Of a stretch of 64,000 nt of DNA, positions 63,517-64,000 are shown one piece after another (the stretch's first letter is position 1; the number at the start of each line of letters is the position of its first letter). The DNA comes from Aureliella helgolandensis (GTDB lineage: Bacteria; Planctomycetota; Planctomycetia; Pirellulales; Pirellulaceae). The notes under the pieces were generated by a model. That model did no database searches, was not told the origin of the DNA, and worked only from the letters and a program-made list of their open reading frames with translations. A program made the position numbers and the translations under genes. The DNA is taken from assembly GCF_007752135.1 (NCBI RefSeq), contig NZ_CP036298.1, forward strand, positions 7,370,501 through 7,434,500, written 5' to 3'.

Positions 63517-64000
63517 ATGGCTCGCTTTTCCACACCTGTTTCCCTCCGTAATTCCGCGCGTTCCATGCTCAATTTACAAAGCACCTCCAGCTCCCGCTGG
63601 CTGGACCAAGTCGATTCCAGTCTGGAAGAAATCTTGATCGACCACGCGCATTGCGAGCACAAAGCGGCCGCTACCGCGATGAGCTTGATGGGAGGCTATA
63701 TTGAGAATCAAGAATTATGCCGCGAAATGACGCTGATCGTGGAAGAGGAATTGGAGCACTTCCATCTCGTTATCCAGCTTCTTAAGAAACGCGGGATTGC
63801 ATTCCAGCGGCAGCAGCCGGGCAACTACGGAAAGTCCCTGAAAGCCCTAGTCCGTCCCAACGAACCGCAGCGAGTGGTCGACCGCTTGCTGGTCGCTGGC
63901 ATTATTGAAGCGCGCAGCTGCGAACGATTCAACCTCCTGGCCGAACACGTCCAAGATGCGGAATTGGCAGAATTCTATCGCTCGCTATTCGAATCCGAAG
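63517..64000 (+). CDS. MiaE-like tRNA hydroxylase (partial, runs off the window)
   Basis: 161 codons before the edge. A di-iron helical enzyme pattern follows the start: EEILIDHAHCEHKAAATAMSLMGGY, EEELEHFHLVIQLLKKRGI, then IIEARSCERFNLLAEHV, as in the tRNA-(ms2io6A)-hydroxylase family, which hydroxylates a modified adenosine at position 37 of tRNAs. ATG at 63517 has a ribosome site AGGAG; an ATG at 63565 fits the homology start better and is an alternative. Confidence 0.8.
   Translation, partial: MARFSTPVSLRNSARSMLNLQSTSSSRWLDQVDSSLEEILIDHAHCEHKAAATAMSLMGGYIENQELCREMTLIVEEELEHFHLVIQLLKKRGIAFQRQQPGNYGKSLKALVRPNEPQRVVDRLLVAGIIEARSCERFNLLAEHVQDAELAEFYRSLFESE

Overview
The window reads as chromosomal DNA of a planctomycete, probably of the Pirellulaceae. 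The evidence is protein-level: a PEP-CTERM secreted protein, a DUF1580-like small protein, a putative beta-barrel porin of the BBP2 type, an ExbB/ExbD cluster with a very large beta-propeller protein, and several long secreted proteins with no close relatives outside this phylum. The species cannot be named from the sequence alone.

Layout. 1-3933: end of a sodium:solute symporter, a PEP-CTERM protein, a repeat-rich spacer, pdxH, a YqgE/AlgH-family gene and a cold-shock-domain gene. 4157-17335 (minus strand): a toroid-repeat secreted protein, a single-pass membrane protein, ExbB-like, two ExbD-like proteins, a beta-propeller protein, a family-5 solute-binding protein with a TPR-like region, and a large secreted protein. 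This looks like one transport or energy-transduction unit. 17834-17906: tRNA-Phe. 18027 to about 36408: an integrative island next to that tRNA. 36435-46363: FkbM methyltransferase, phoR-phoU-phoB, a glycosyltransferase, an M48 peptidase, a BON protein, tpx and an RRM protein. 46783-55038 (minus strand): alaS, a trypsin-like PDZ protease, recA, rpsP and ffh. 55980 to the end: alkaline phosphatase, P-II and amt, a porin, ftsY and the start of a miaE-like gene.

The island is the most interesting part. After a tyrosine integrase and an excisionase-like stub come about 13 kb of same-strand genes, most joined by 4-11 bp overlaps: an hsdM remnant, a large protein with HEPN, NB-ARC/STAND, TPR and cold-shock domains, intact hsdM and hsdS, a 5' fragment of hsdR, a phosphoribosyltransferase-like winged-helix protein, a retron-like reverse transcriptase, a full hsdR, and an ORC/Cdc6-like ATPase with a zinc ribbon. 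So a Type I restriction-modification operon carries two embedded nucleotide-sensing or abortive-infection-type modules. The PRTase-RT pair resembles Type III retrons, but there is no free space for the usual msr-msd RNA. The right part of the island holds a serine recombinase/XRE cluster, tiny genes, and a 172-bp tandem array with a higher-order period of about 516 bp. Each unit of the array carries an imperfect 40-bp palindrome.

The backbone genes fit together conventionally. PhoR/PhoU/PhoB and the secreted alkaline phosphatase suggest phosphate-starvation response. Amt plus P-II handle ammonium. Ffh and FtsY are the two halves of the signal-recognition pathway.
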